From NCBI RefSeq assembly GCF_018437505.1, contig NZ_CP072467.1, forward strand, positions 4,612,010 through 4,676,009: a stretch of DNA of 64,000 nt, read 5' to 3'. The position numbers were made by a program, and so were the translations under genes. Below, piece after piece: positions 55,754-63,762 of this stretch. The notes below the pieces were generated by a model that saw only the letters and a program-made list of their open reading frames with translations, ran no database searches and was not told where the DNA came from. Numbering within the stretch: position 1 is the first letter of the stretch; each line of letters starts with the position of its first letter. Origin of the DNA: Spiractinospora alimapuensis. GTDB taxonomy: Bacteria > Actinomycetota > Actinomycetes > Streptosporangiales > Streptosporangiaceae.

Positions 55754-56230
55754 GTGGCACAGCGTGAGACGCGACCATCCCGCCCGGCTCGCCGGGCGGG
55801 ACCGGGCCAGGAGCGGGTGCGACCGGCACTGACGAGCCGGGCCGCCATCCTCGCCCTCGTGCTGTGCGCGGTGACGCTCAGCCTCGCCTACCCGCTGCGC
55901 GAGTACATCGCGCAGCGGTCGGAGATCGCCCAGCTCCAGGAGACACGGGCGCATTTGGAGGACAGCGTCGCCGACCTGGAGCAGCGCCGAGAGGACCTGA
56001 CCTCCGACGAACACGTCGAACAGGAGGCCCGGACCCGGCTCTACTACCAGTACCCGGGCGAGAACGTCTACGTCGTGGTCGACGAGAACAGTGAGGACAC
56101 CGGAGACCAGGTCCAGGACGGCGACTCCGCCGAGACCTGGTTCGCCCGGCTCTGGCGTTCCGTCGGCGAGGCCGACACCACCGACGCCCCCGTGGACGGC
56201 ATCCCCGACGCCCAACCCCTCCCCCGCTGA
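55754..56230 (+). CDS. FtsB/DivIC-like septum protein
   Basis: A 158-residue single-pass protein: basic N-terminus, one membrane helix (ILALVLCAVTLSLAYPL, about residues 31-47), then a coiled coil (IAQLQETRAHLEDSVADLEQRREDL) and a short TRLYYQYPGENVYVV block found in DivIC-type proteins. It would take part in the divisome with FtsL and FtsQ. The tail is acidic. GTG start four bases after the eno stop. In actinobacteria this gene directly follows eno. Confidence 0.85.
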   Translation: MAQRETRPSRPARRAGPGQERVRPALTSRAAILALVLCAVTLSLAYPLREYIAQRSEIAQLQETRAHLEDSVADLEQRREDLTSDEHVEQEARTRLYYQYPGENVYVVVDENSEDTGDQVQDGDSAETWFARLWRSVGEADTTDAPVDGIPDAQPLPR

Positions 56231-56355
56231 CGGGCGAGGCGGTTTCACGTACCGTGCCAGCGCCGGCGGCGCGGCGTCCCGTCCCTTCCGTCGGGTTTGG
56301 CGCGTCCCGCGCATTTGATCAGGTGTGGGACCGGACTGCTGGTAGCCTCGCCGGA

Positions 56356-56889
56356 GTGACGACAGCAGAGGATGTGGCCGCGATCCACACGCAGTTGGGG
56401 CGGCCGCCGCGGGGGGTACGGGGCGTCGCGCACCGGTGTCCCTGTGGGCAGCCGGACGTCGTGCGGACAGCGCCGCGGTTGGAGGACGGCACCCCGTTTC
56501 CGACGCTCTACTACCTGACGTGCCCGCGGGCGGCCTCCGCGATCGGGCGGTTGGAAGCCAACGGTGTGATGCGGGAGATGACCGAGCGCCTGGCGACCGA
56601 CCCGGAGCTTCGCGAGGCCTACGGCAAGGCGCACGAGTCCTACCGCGCCGACCGGGATCAGCTCGCCGCGGAGGACGGAATCGAACCCCTCCCACCGGGT
56701 ATGCAGACCACGGGTGGAATGCCGACCCGCGTGAAGTGCCTGCACGCGCTGGTCGCCCACGAGCTGGCCGCCCCGGGGGAGAACCCCCTGGGTCGCGAGG
56801 CTCTGGACATGCTGGAACCGTGGTGGACTGACGGTCCTTGTGTCGCCTCGTCCGACGAGGACGGCACCGAGGCCGGGACTGAGGAGTGA
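56356..56889 (+). CDS. DUF501 family protein
   Basis: A 177-residue cytoplasmic protein with the DUF501 pattern: VAHRCPCGQPDVVRTAPRLEDGTPFPTLYYLTCPRAA, EANGVMREM and GGMPTRVKCLHALVAHELA. The Cys and His residues suggest metal binding. Function unknown; always near eno, FtsB-like and ppx in actinobacteria (established synteny). GTG at 56356. It is followed at once by ppx. Confidence 0.85.
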   Translation: MTTAEDVAAIHTQLGRPPRGVRGVAHRCPCGQPDVVRTAPRLEDGTPFPTLYYLTCPRAASAIGRLEANGVMREMTERLATDPELREAYGKAHESYRADRDQLAAEDGIEPLPPGMQTTGGMPTRVKCLHALVAHELAAPGENPLGREALDMLEPWWTDGPCVASSDEDGTEAGTEE

Positions 56890-56891
56890 AG

Positions 56892-57863
56892 ATGGATCCC
56901 GTCGCAGCGATCGACCTCGGCACCAACTCGATTCGGCTTCTCATCACGCAGCAGGTGGACGGGGAGAGCGAGGACCTCACCCTGGTCGACTTGGTGCGCC
57001 GGATGGAGATCGTGCGGTTGGGCCAGGGGGTCGACCGGACGGGAGCGTTCGCTCCCGAGGCCCTGGAGCGAACGTTCGCGGCGCTGCGCGAGTTCGCCAC
57101 CGTGATCGACGCGCACGGTGTGGAGCGTTCCAGCGCCGGGGTGCGGATGGTCGCCACCAGCGCGAGTCGCGACGTGTCCAATCGGGACCAGCTCATCCGC
57201 GGTGTTCGTGACATCCTCGGCGTCGATCCGGAAGTGATCACCGGTGAGGAGGAAGCCGAGCTGACCTTCCTCGGTGCCACGGCCGAACTGGAGGCCACGC
57301 ACGACTTCCAGCGGCCCTTCCTCGTGGTCGACATCGGCGGCGGGTCGACGGAGTTCGTCCTCGGGCAGCACTCCGACGACGCCGACACGATCGTGCGGGC
57401 GTCACGCTCGGTCAACATCGGTTGTGTGCGCATGACCGAACGTCACCTGCGCGAGGACCCGCCTTCGGCGGCGGAGATCGCCGCCGCCACCGCCGACGTC
57501 GACGCCGCACTGGACGAGGTGTCCCAGGTCGTTCCACTGGGCGAGGCCCGTACGGTGGTGTGCGTGGCCGGGACCGCCACCACGGTCGCGGGGATCGCCC
57601 TGGACCTGCCGGCCTACGACCCCGAGGAGATCCACCACGCGCGGGTCTCCGTGGACCGCACGCGCTCCATCGCCGAGGAACTGTTGGCGATGCCACGGGA
57701 CCAGCGCGCCGCGCTGGGGGTCATGCACCCGGGACGAGTCGACGTGATCGGGGCAGGGGCGCTGATCCTGCAGCGCACCGTGGAACGGACCAAGGCGGGG
57801 GAGTTCGTGGCGAGCGAGCACGACATCCTCGACGGCGTCGCGTTCAGCCTGCTCCACGTCTGA
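56892..57863 (+). CDS. ppx: Exopolyphosphatase / guanosine pentaphosphatase family
   Basis: A 323-residue actin-fold phosphatase. Blocks: VAAIDLGTNSIRLLI (phosphate loop 1), SAGVRMVATSASRDVSNR, ITGEEEAELTFLG and LVVDIGGGSTEFVLG (phosphate loop 2). It lacks the C-terminal HD domain of the long Ppx. It acts on polyphosphate or pppGpp ends. ATG at 56892 sits after GAGGAG; GTG at 56886 overlapping the DUF501 stop is possible. Confidence 0.9.
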   Translation: MDPVAAIDLGTNSIRLLITQQVDGESEDLTLVDLVRRMEIVRLGQGVDRTGAFAPEALERTFAALREFATVIDAHGVERSSAGVRMVATSASRDVSNRDQLIRGVRDILGVDPEVITGEEEAELTFLGATAELEATHDFQRPFLVVDIGGGSTEFVLGQHSDDADTIVRASRSVNIGCVRMTERHLREDPPSAAEIAAATADVDAALDEVSQVVPLGEARTVVCVAGTATTVAGIALDLPAYDPEEIHHARVSVDRTRSIAEELLAMPRDQRAALGVMHPGRVDVIGAGALILQRTVERTKAGEFVASEHDILDGVAFSLLHV

Positions 57864-57873
57864 GCCCGTGCCC

Positions 57874-57890
57874 GCTCACTCAGCGTGAGC
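57874..57890 (+). terminator. Hairpin after ppx
   Basis: GCTCAC at 57874-57879 pairs with GTGAGC at 57885-57890 around TCAGC; CCCG/CGGG extends it with a bulge. It lies 10 bases past the ppx stop. Confidence 0.55.
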
Positions 57891-57924
57891 CGGGTCACCG
57901 CAGTCGCCGCGCAGATCACATAAA

Positions 57925-57939
57925 CAGGTCTCTGACCTG
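57925..57939. promoter_or_regulatory. 15-bp dyad in the ndh upstream region
   Basis: CAGGTC-TCT-GACCTG is a perfect 6-bp inverted repeat about 240 bases before ndh. It could be an operator; no regulator gene is adjacent. Confidence 0.35.
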
Positions 57940-58106
57940 GCCAAACGGCGTGTCCGGCTGGCATATTATGGTCTAAACCACTTGATGCGGTCTTTCCTCG
58001 CGGCATGAGCTTGTGAAAGAATGCACAAGCGAGGATGGCAGGTCTGCCATTGGATGTTCGGGAAGCCAGACCAAAATTCTTCCCGGAACTAGGGCCCAAC
58101 GTGACG

Positions 58107-58125
58107 TTCGAGAAAATTCTTCGAA
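58107..58125. promoter_or_regulatory. 19-bp near-palindrome upstream of ndh
   Basis: TTCGA at 58107-58111 and TCGAA at 58121-58125 form the ends of a dyad that continues as AA/TT near the centre with two mismatched pairs. A/T-rich in a G/C-rich region and about 50 bases before the ndh ATG, so it is a likely operator. It does not match the Rex consensus. Confidence 0.5.
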
Positions 58126-58176
58126 TATTCACGACCCCGGTCGGGGTGGGTCTGCGACGCAGGAGGACTGACGCAG

Positions 58177-59562
58177 ATGAGCGCAACCCAGGAGAGGAAC
58201 TACCGAGTCGTCCCTGGTGGCGACGAGGCCGCACGCATCCCACACATCCTGATCGTCGGTGGGGGATACCTGGGAATGACCACCGCGCTGCGCCTTCAGC
58301 GCAAGCTGGGCGCGGGGGAAGCGCGGATCACGGTCGTCGACCCCAGCTCGTACATGACCTACCAGCCGTTCCTTCCGGAGGCGGCTGCGGGAAGCATCCA
58401 GCCCCGTCACATCGTGGTGCCGCTGCGCAAGGTGCTCAAGCGCGTCAAGGTGCTCACTGGTCGCGTGGTCCGCATCAACCACGAACGTGGCGTCGTCGAG
58501 TTCGAACCCGAGGCGGGGGCGAACCGAGAGATCGCCTACGACTACATCGTCATGGCCGCCGGCGCGGTGTCGCGCACCCTGCCCGTTCCGGGACTCTCGG
58601 AGTGGGGGATCGGCATCAAGACGATCACCGAGGCCACCTACCTCCGTAACCACGTCCTGCAGCAGCTCGCGATCGCCGACTCGGCCGAGGACCCGGCGCT
58701 GCGCAAGAAGGCCCTGAACTTCGTGTTCGTCGGAGGCGGGTTCGCCGGCGCCGAAGCCATCGCCGAGCTCGAGGACATGGCCCGCGACGCCACCCGCTTC
58801 TACCCGTCCATCGGAATCGACGACCTGCACTTCTACCTCGTCGAGGCGGCCGACCAGATCCTGCCCGAGGTGGGGCCCGAGGTGGGGCGCAAGACCCTGA
58901 ACCAGCTACGGCTCCGGGGTATCGACGTGCGTCTCTCCACTCGTCTGGAGTCCGCCGTCGACCAGCACATGGTGCTCTCCGACGGCACCGAGTTCGACGC
59001 GGCGACCCTCGTGTGGACGGCCGGCGTCAAGCCCAGCCCCATCGTCGAGGCCAGTGACCTGCCACGCGGCCCGCGCGGGCACGTGGACACCACGGAGTTC
59101 CTCACCATCCGCGACACCACCAAGGCGTTCGCCGCCGGGGACAACGCCCAGGTGCCGGTCCTGGACCAGCCGGGAACCTACTACCCGCCGAACGCGCAGA
59201 ACGCCGTGCGGCAGGCGAAGGTGCTGTCCGACAACATCGTGGCCACCCTTCGTGGTGGCCGGCTCACGCCCTACAGCCACAAGAATCTGGGGGCCGTCGC
59301 CGGGCTCGGGCTGCACAAGGGCGCGGCACAGATGCTCGGCGGCATCAAGCTCACTGGGCGTCTCGCCTGGTACGCCCACCGTGGCTACCACCTGTCCGCA
59401 CTGCCGACCTTCGGCCGCAAGCTCCGGGTCCTCACCGACTGGACGCTGGGAATGTTCCTCCGTCGGGACGTCGCCGCGCTCCCCGAGCTGAGTGATCCAC
59501 GTCAGCCCTTCGAGGAGGCGGCCCAGCCGGTGGTGGAGGACGGACAACTGCTGCCCCGGTAG
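58177..59562 (+). CDS. ndh: Type II NADH:quinone oxidoreductase
   Basis: A 461-residue peripheral membrane flavoprotein that passes electrons from NADH to menaquinone without pumping protons. FAD motif HILIVGGGYLGMTTALRL, NADH motif NFVFVGGGFAGAEAIAEL, the FAD-binding AFAAGDNAQVPVL and the C-terminal amphipathic membrane anchor (HKGAAQMLGGIKLTGRLAWYAHRGYHL) are all visible. Long upstream region with two dyads. ATG at 58177 after GAGGAC. Confidence 0.92.
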   Translation: MSATQERNYRVVPGGDEAARIPHILIVGGGYLGMTTALRLQRKLGAGEARITVVDPSSYMTYQPFLPEAAAGSIQPRHIVVPLRKVLKRVKVLTGRVVRINHERGVVEFEPEAGANREIAYDYIVMAAGAVSRTLPVPGLSEWGIGIKTITEATYLRNHVLQQLAIADSAEDPALRKKALNFVFVGGGFAGAEAIAELEDMARDATRFYPSIGIDDLHFYLVEAADQILPEVGPEVGRKTLNQLRLRGIDVRLSTRLESAVDQHMVLSDGTEFDAATLVWTAGVKPSPIVEASDLPRGPRGHVDTTEFLTIRDTTKAFAAGDNAQVPVLDQPGTYYPPNAQNAVRQAKVLSDNIVATLRGGRLTPYSHKNLGAVAGLGLHKGAAQMLGGIKLTGRLAWYAHRGYHLSALPTFGRKLRVLTDWTLGMFLRRDVAALPELSDPRQPFEEAAQPVVEDGQLLPR

Positions 59563-59705
59563 GTACACCCGTCGGCGGGGGAGGACGGCGAACGCTGCCC
59601 GAACCCGCCGTAGTCATCCGAACACACAGTTGTCTTTACCACAGTGGAACCCTTCCGTGCGGGGTGCTTCGTCAACCCGTGACGCAAGATCGGTATGATG
59701 ATCGG

Positions 59706-59779
59706 GCCCTCGTAGCCCAATGGAAGAGGCAGGCCCCCTAAAAGGGTCACAAGTGTCGGTTCGAGTCCGACCGGGGGCA
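59706..59779 (+). tRNA. tRNA-like gene with class I variable loop and TAA at the anticodon position
   Basis: A cloverleaf can be drawn: acceptor GCCCTCG/CGGGGGC (one T-G pair), D arm GCCC-AATGGAAGA-GGC, anticodon stem GGCCC/GGGTC with loop CCTAAAA, variable ACAAGT, T arm GTCGG-TTCGAGT-CCGAC, discriminator A. Positions 34-36 would be TAA (reading Leu UUA), but bacterial tRNA-Leu has a long variable arm and this has six bases; position 33 is C in place of the nearly universal T. A -10-like TATGAT lies at 59694-59699. Identity uncertain: an unusual tRNA, a tRNA with another function, or a decaying copy. Confidence 0.6.
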
Positions 59780-60245
59780 CGGTCAGCCTCACCGCGCCAC
59801 GTCACGCGAGTGCGGGTGTCGGCTTCGACGACCCGCGCTCCGTTCCTCGACGGTCATGCCCCGCATGGCCGTCTTCCCGCTGTAAGGCCACGTTTCGTGG
59901 CCCGATCACCATCGGTGTCGTCATGCGGTGCGTCTCGCCTGGCCAGCGCTGTGAAGACGTTCGCACGCGGTCACACGGGCGCGCCCAAGAGAACTCAGTG
60001 GACACGACCTGGGTCGGCGGCGTGGCGACGGGGCCTCTTCGGCGGCGCTCGCGAGGCCGCCGCCCGCGTGGCGGCTGAGCGGAGCCCCTCCCGCATGGAC
60101 GCGGGGGGACGCCCGGTGGGGGGGAAGAGTCACGGGGCTCTCACCACGCATGTGGTCGTGCGGGGCGGGGTGGCCGCGCGCCGCGACGCCCGTCTGGTGG
60201 GACCGTAGAGTATGACCCCTGGTTCGACCTTCAGGAGTACGCCCA
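59780..60245. other. Gap after the tRNA-like gene, no gene seen
   Basis: These 466 bases contain only short frames without conserved sequence. I see no attachment-site duplication of the tRNA 3' end within the window. Confidence 0.5.
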
Positions 60246-61229
60246 TTGGATGCCGTCGCCGCGATCGTGCGGGCGTTTGGTGTGGCAGCGGACGTGGTCG
60301 GGCTCGAGGCGGAACCGGTGCCGAGGCCGGGGGCGGGCGAGGTCGTCGTGCGGATGGGTGTCAGTGTCGTCAACCCGTCGGACCTCATCACGATCTCCGG
60401 GGCGTACCCGTCGCGGACCTCCCTGCCGTTTCGCCCGGGTTTCGAGGGGGTCGGGACCGTCGTCGCCGCCGGCCACGGCGGGGGTCCTGTCTCGGTGGGG
60501 GATCGGGTGCTGCCGATCGGCACGTCGGGGACGTGGGCAACGCACAAGGTGCTGCCCGCGCGGTGGTGCTTTCCGGTCTCCGACCGGCTGGACGTGGAGC
60601 AGGCCGCGACGAGCTACGTCAACCCGGTCACCGCGTGGCTGATGCTCCACGGTGACTCCCCGGTGGCGCCGGGCTCCAGCGTTGTGGTCGACGCGGCCGC
60701 GTCCGGGATCGGGCGGATGCTGCTGCGGATGCTGAACGAGATGGACATCGAACCGATCGCCGTGGTGCGTCGGCCCGCCTCCGTCGCGGCGCTGGACTCC
60801 CGGGTGCGGGCGGTGGTCGCCACCGACGAAGGCGACGTCAGCGCACGGCTCATGGCCGCGACGGACGGTCGGCCGGTCGACGTCGTCCTGGACGCCGTGG
60901 GCGGCGAGGTGGCGGGGCGACTCGCGGGTTTCCTGCGTCCGGGCGGGCGGCTGGTGCACTACGGCCTGCTCTCCGGGGTACCGCTCCCGGTCTGGCTGCA
61001 CCAGCCCGACTCCGGCGTCCGGGTGGAGCCGTTCCGACTGCGCGACTGGGTCCACTCCGCTCCCCGTGCCCAGGTCGCGTCGGTGCTGGCCACCGCGCAG
61101 GACCTGGTCGCGACCGGTGTGGCCCGGTCCGAGGTCGACAGCCGGTTCCCCCTCACCGAGGTGACCGCGGCGCTGCGCCGGCAGGAGTCACCGGAGCGTC
61201 GGGGCAAGGTCCTGCTCGATCTCGACTGA
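60246..61229 (+). CDS. MDR-superfamily NAD(P)H-dependent reductase (quinone reductase / MECR-like)
   Basis: A 327-residue medium-chain dehydrogenase/reductase without catalytic-zinc ligands. Blocks: VVNPSDLITISGAYP, PFRPGFEGVGTVV, ATSYVNPVTAWLML and the nucleotide loop VVVDAAASGIGRMLLRML (AxxGxG). The NPSD...G(A)YP pattern resembles 2-enoyl thioester reductases and quinone reductases. TTG at 60246 follows AGGAG nine bases upstream. Single gene; substrate unknown. Confidence 0.8.
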   Translation: MDAVAAIVRAFGVAADVVGLEAEPVPRPGAGEVVVRMGVSVVNPSDLITISGAYPSRTSLPFRPGFEGVGTVVAAGHGGGPVSVGDRVLPIGTSGTWATHKVLPARWCFPVSDRLDVEQAATSYVNPVTAWLMLHGDSPVAPGSSVVVDAAASGIGRMLLRMLNEMDIEPIAVVRRPASVAALDSRVRAVVATDEGDVSARLMAATDGRPVDVVLDAVGGEVAGRLAGFLRPGGRLVHYGLLSGVPLPVWLHQPDSGVRVEPFRLRDWVHSAPRAQVASVLATAQDLVATGVARSEVDSRFPLTEVTAALRRQESPERRGKVLLDLD

Positions 61230-61365
61230 CCGCCGCGTCGGCGCGTCCCGGCGGCCCCGTCCACCATTCCCATTCTGGTGCCGCGGGGAGGGTTTCCCTT
61301 GACCTGCCCGGGGTGAAAGCAGGGACAGCGCACAGTCAGCCTCAGCGTTGGGGGAGGCGTAGAGC

Positions 61366-61767
61366 ATGACGACAGGTGGAATCGGGACGGCGTCGGTCGA
61401 AGCCGAGGTGGCGGCCGTCGTCGACGAATGGGTCAACGCGGAACGAGCCGGGGACGCCGACGCCCTGGACCGGATCATCGCCCCGGGGTTCCCGGGCATC
61501 GGCCCGTTGGGGTTCCGGCTCGACCGCGACCAGTGGCTGGACCGCTACCGGTCGGGCGACCTGACCAACGACAGCTTCGCGTTCCAGGACCCGGACATCC
61601 GTGTCTACGACAACACGACGGCCATCGTCATCGGGGTGCAGGACCAGGACACCTGGTGGCGTGGCTACCACAACCCGGCCCGCCTCCGGGCGACGTTGGT
61701 GCTGCTCCGGCGGGAGTCCGGCTGGATGATCGCGAACATCCAACTGTCCAACATGGCGGAGTCCTAG
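61366..61767 (+). CDS. SnoaL-like / NTF2-fold protein (DUF4440 type)
   Basis: A 133-residue alpha+beta cone protein: WVNAERAGDADALDRIIAPGF, FRLDRDQWLDRYRSGDL, IRVYDNTTAIVIG and RATLVLLRRESGWMIANIQLS match the DUF4440/SnoaL ketosteroid-isomerase-like layout. No signal peptide. Members bind or isomerise small lipophilic compounds; function here is not known. Precedes a 36-bp palindromic terminator. Confidence 0.8.
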   Translation: MTTGGIGTASVEAEVAAVVDEWVNAERAGDADALDRIIAPGFPGIGPLGFRLDRDQWLDRYRSGDLTNDSFAFQDPDIRVYDNTTAIVIGVQDQDTWWRGYHNPARLRATLVLLRRESGWMIANIQLSNMAES

Positions 61768-61806
61768 CGAGTCCTATGTTGACCGGGCAACGTGAAGCCC
61801 GCGCAC

Positions 61807-61842
61807 ACGTGTGCCCCGCGCCGGCCGGCGCGGGGCACACGT
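61807..61842. terminator. 36-bp perfect palindrome between convergent genes
   Basis: The left arm 61807-61824 (ACGTGTGCCCCGCGCCGG) and right arm 61825-61842 are exact reverse complements. It lies 39 bases after the SnoaL-like stop and 15 bases past the stop of the leftward flavin reductase gene, so it most likely ends both transcripts. Confidence 0.85.
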
Positions 61843-61857
61843 CGTTGATGGCGTCGC

Positions 61858-62454
61858 CTACTGGCCGCTGTCTCGCAGGAGCTGCTCGAAGGGCACGACG
61901 TCGGCGAACGGGTCCGGGCGCCGCGGGGTCGGTTGGCGCCGGATGGCGGCCACCAGTTCTCCCGCCGCCCGGGTGATCCGCTCGGCGAGCTCGGGGTCGC
62001 TGCCCCAGTCCGCGCTCGCGGCGTAGATCGCGGTCGGCACCGGAGCCGCGCGGAGGTAGGCCAGGAGCGGCCGCATGGCGTACTCCAGCACGAGCGAATG
62101 ACGCTCGCTCCCGCCGGTCGCCGCGAGCAGCACCGGCTTCGCCTCCAGGGAGTCCGGGTCGAGGATGTCCATGAAGGACTTGAACAACCCGCTGTAGGAC
62201 GCGGCGAAGGTCGGCGACACCAGGATCACCCCGTCCGCCGCCTCGACCTTCGCGAGGACCTCGCCCAGCCGCTCGCTGGGGAACCCGGTGAGCAGGCGGT
62301 CGGTGATGTCGTGGGCGAGTTCCCGCAACTCCACGACCTCCACGCTCGCGTCGGCCCCCAACTGCGTGTGCGTGGCCGAGCCCAGGCGGTCGGCGAGCAG
62401 TCGTGTGCTCGACGGCTGGGACAGGCCCGCCGTGATCACGACAACACTGGTCAT
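61858..62454 (-). CDS. NAD(P)H-dependent FMN reductase (CE1759 type)
   Basis: A 198-residue flavodoxin-like reductase: VVVITAGLSQPSSTRLLADRL (phosphate loop), DGVILVSPTFAASYSGLFKSFMDIL and LLAATGGSERHSL. It supplies reduced FMN to a partner monooxygenase. Its ATG overlaps the end of the LLM gene by four bases; the two form a two-component flavin monooxygenase, a pairing known as CE1758/CE1759. Confidence 0.88.
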   Translation of the reverse strand: MTSVVVITAGLSQPSSTRLLADRLGSATHTQLGADASVEVVELRELAHDITDRLLTGFPSERLGEVLAKVEAADGVILVSPTFAASYSGLFKSFMDILDPDSLEAKPVLLAATGGSERHSLVLEYAMRPLLAYLRAAPVPTAIYAASADWGSDPELAERITRAAGELVAAIRRQPTPRRPDPFADVVPFEQLLRDSGQ

Positions 62455-63542
62455 GCTGTGGTCTCCTCCTGTGTGCGGGTGGCGAGCAGGGACTGGTGGG
62501 TCGGCGCGTCGGGAACGTGGGCGGGCTTGAGCGCCGCGAACTCCTTGCGCAGGACCGGTACGACCTCCTCGCCCAGGATGTCCAGTTGTTCCAGCACGGT
62601 CTTCAGCGGCAGACCGGCGTGGTCCATGAGGAAGAGCTGACGCTGGTAGTCGCCCACGTATTCGCGGAAGCCGAGCGTGCGTTCGATGACCTGCTGCGGC
62701 GAGCCGACGGTGAGTGGGGTCTGCGCGGAGAACTCCTCCAGGGACGGCCCTCCGCCGTAGACGGGAGCGTTGTCGAAGTACGGCCGGAACTCCTTGACGG
62801 CGTCCTGGGAGCTGGGCCGCATGAACACCTGACCGCCCAGGCCCACGATCGCCTGGTCGGCCGAGCCGTGCCCATGGTGCTCGTAGCGCTGCCGGTACAG
62901 GTTCACCATCTGCCGGGTGTGGTGCTTGGGCCAGAAGATGTGGTTGTGGAAGAACCCGTCACCGTAGTACGCGGCCTGCTCGGCGATCTGGGGACTGCGG
63001 ATCGAGCCGTGCCACACGAACGGCGGGACGCCGTCCAGCGGGCGCGGTGTGGAGGTGAAGCCCTGCAACGGCGTGCGGAACTTGCCCTCCCAGTCCACGA
63101 CGTCCTCGCGCCACAGTCGGTGGAGCAGGTTGTAGTTCTCCACGGCGAGCGGGATTCCCTGTCGGATGTCCTGGCCGAACCACGGGTAGACCGGCGGCGT
63201 GTTCCCCCGCCCCATCATCACGTCGACTCGACCATCCGCGAGGTGCTGCAACATCGCGAAGTCCTCGGCGATCTTCACCGGGTCGTTCGTGGTGATCAGG
63301 GTGGTGGACGTCGACAGGATGAGCTTCTTGGTCCGTGCGGCGACGTAGCCGAGCATGGTGGTCGGCGAGGACGGAACGAACGGCGGGTTGTGGTGCTCAC
63401 CCGTCGCGAAGACGTCCAAGCCCACCTCCTCGGCCTTGAGCGCGATCGCGACCATCGCCGAGATCCGCTCGTGCTCGCTCGGCGTGCGGCCGTTCGTCGG
63501 GTCCTGCGTGACGTCCCCGACGGTGAAGACACCGAACTGCAT
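62451..63542 (-). CDS. LLM-class flavin-dependent oxidoreductase (CE1758 type)
   Basis: A 363-residue luciferase-like TIM barrel: MQFGVFTVGDVT, VFATGEHHNPPFVPSSPTTML, AEDFAMLQHLADGRVDVMMGRGN and VWHGSIRSP match the CE1758 family. It would use reduced flavin from the overlapping FMN reductase to oxidise an unknown substrate. ATG at 63542 with GGAGG at good spacing. A GTTTA/TAAAC dyad lies just upstream. Confidence 0.9.
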   Translation of the reverse strand: MQFGVFTVGDVTQDPTNGRTPSEHERISAMVAIALKAEEVGLDVFATGEHHNPPFVPSSPTTMLGYVAARTKKLILSTSTTLITTNDPVKIAEDFAMLQHLADGRVDVMMGRGNTPPVYPWFGQDIRQGIPLAVENYNLLHRLWREDVVDWEGKFRTPLQGFTSTPRPLDGVPPFVWHGSIRSPQIAEQAAYYGDGFFHNHIFWPKHHTRQMVNLYRQRYEHHGHGSADQAIVGLGGQVFMRPSSQDAVKEFRPYFDNAPVYGGGPSLEEFSAQTPLTVGSPQQVIERTLGFREYVGDYQRQLFLMDHAGLPLKTVLEQLDILGEEVVPVLRKEFAALKPAHVPDAPTHQSLLATRTQEETTA

Positions 63543-63559
63543 GCCATCCTCCACCCAGT

Positions 63560-63579
63560 AGTTTAATCGTCAACTAAAC
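63560..63579. promoter_or_regulatory. Operator-like dyad upstream of the LLM gene
   Basis: GTTTA at 63561-63565 and TAAAC at 63575-63579 are complementary around 9 bases; AGTT/AACT at 63560-63575 gives a second, nested symmetry. On the gene strand TTGACG (63567-63572) could be a -35. The sequence is A/T-rich and typical of MarR-type sites. No regulator is adjacent inside the window. Confidence 0.55.
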
Positions 63580-63762
63580 CGGTGAACGTCCAGTATGACC
63601 ACGCTATTCCACGCCGTCGAGCCCCGTCTGTTTGTCGTGGTCACGGCAATACCAGGCGGGTTTTGGCCGCCTTGGGGCGGGAACCGGTAACAGTACGTTG
63701 CTGACCGTTGGGCCGAGTCGGAGCGGGTGCGCGACGCGCGCCGCCGGAGCTGGGAGGACCCG

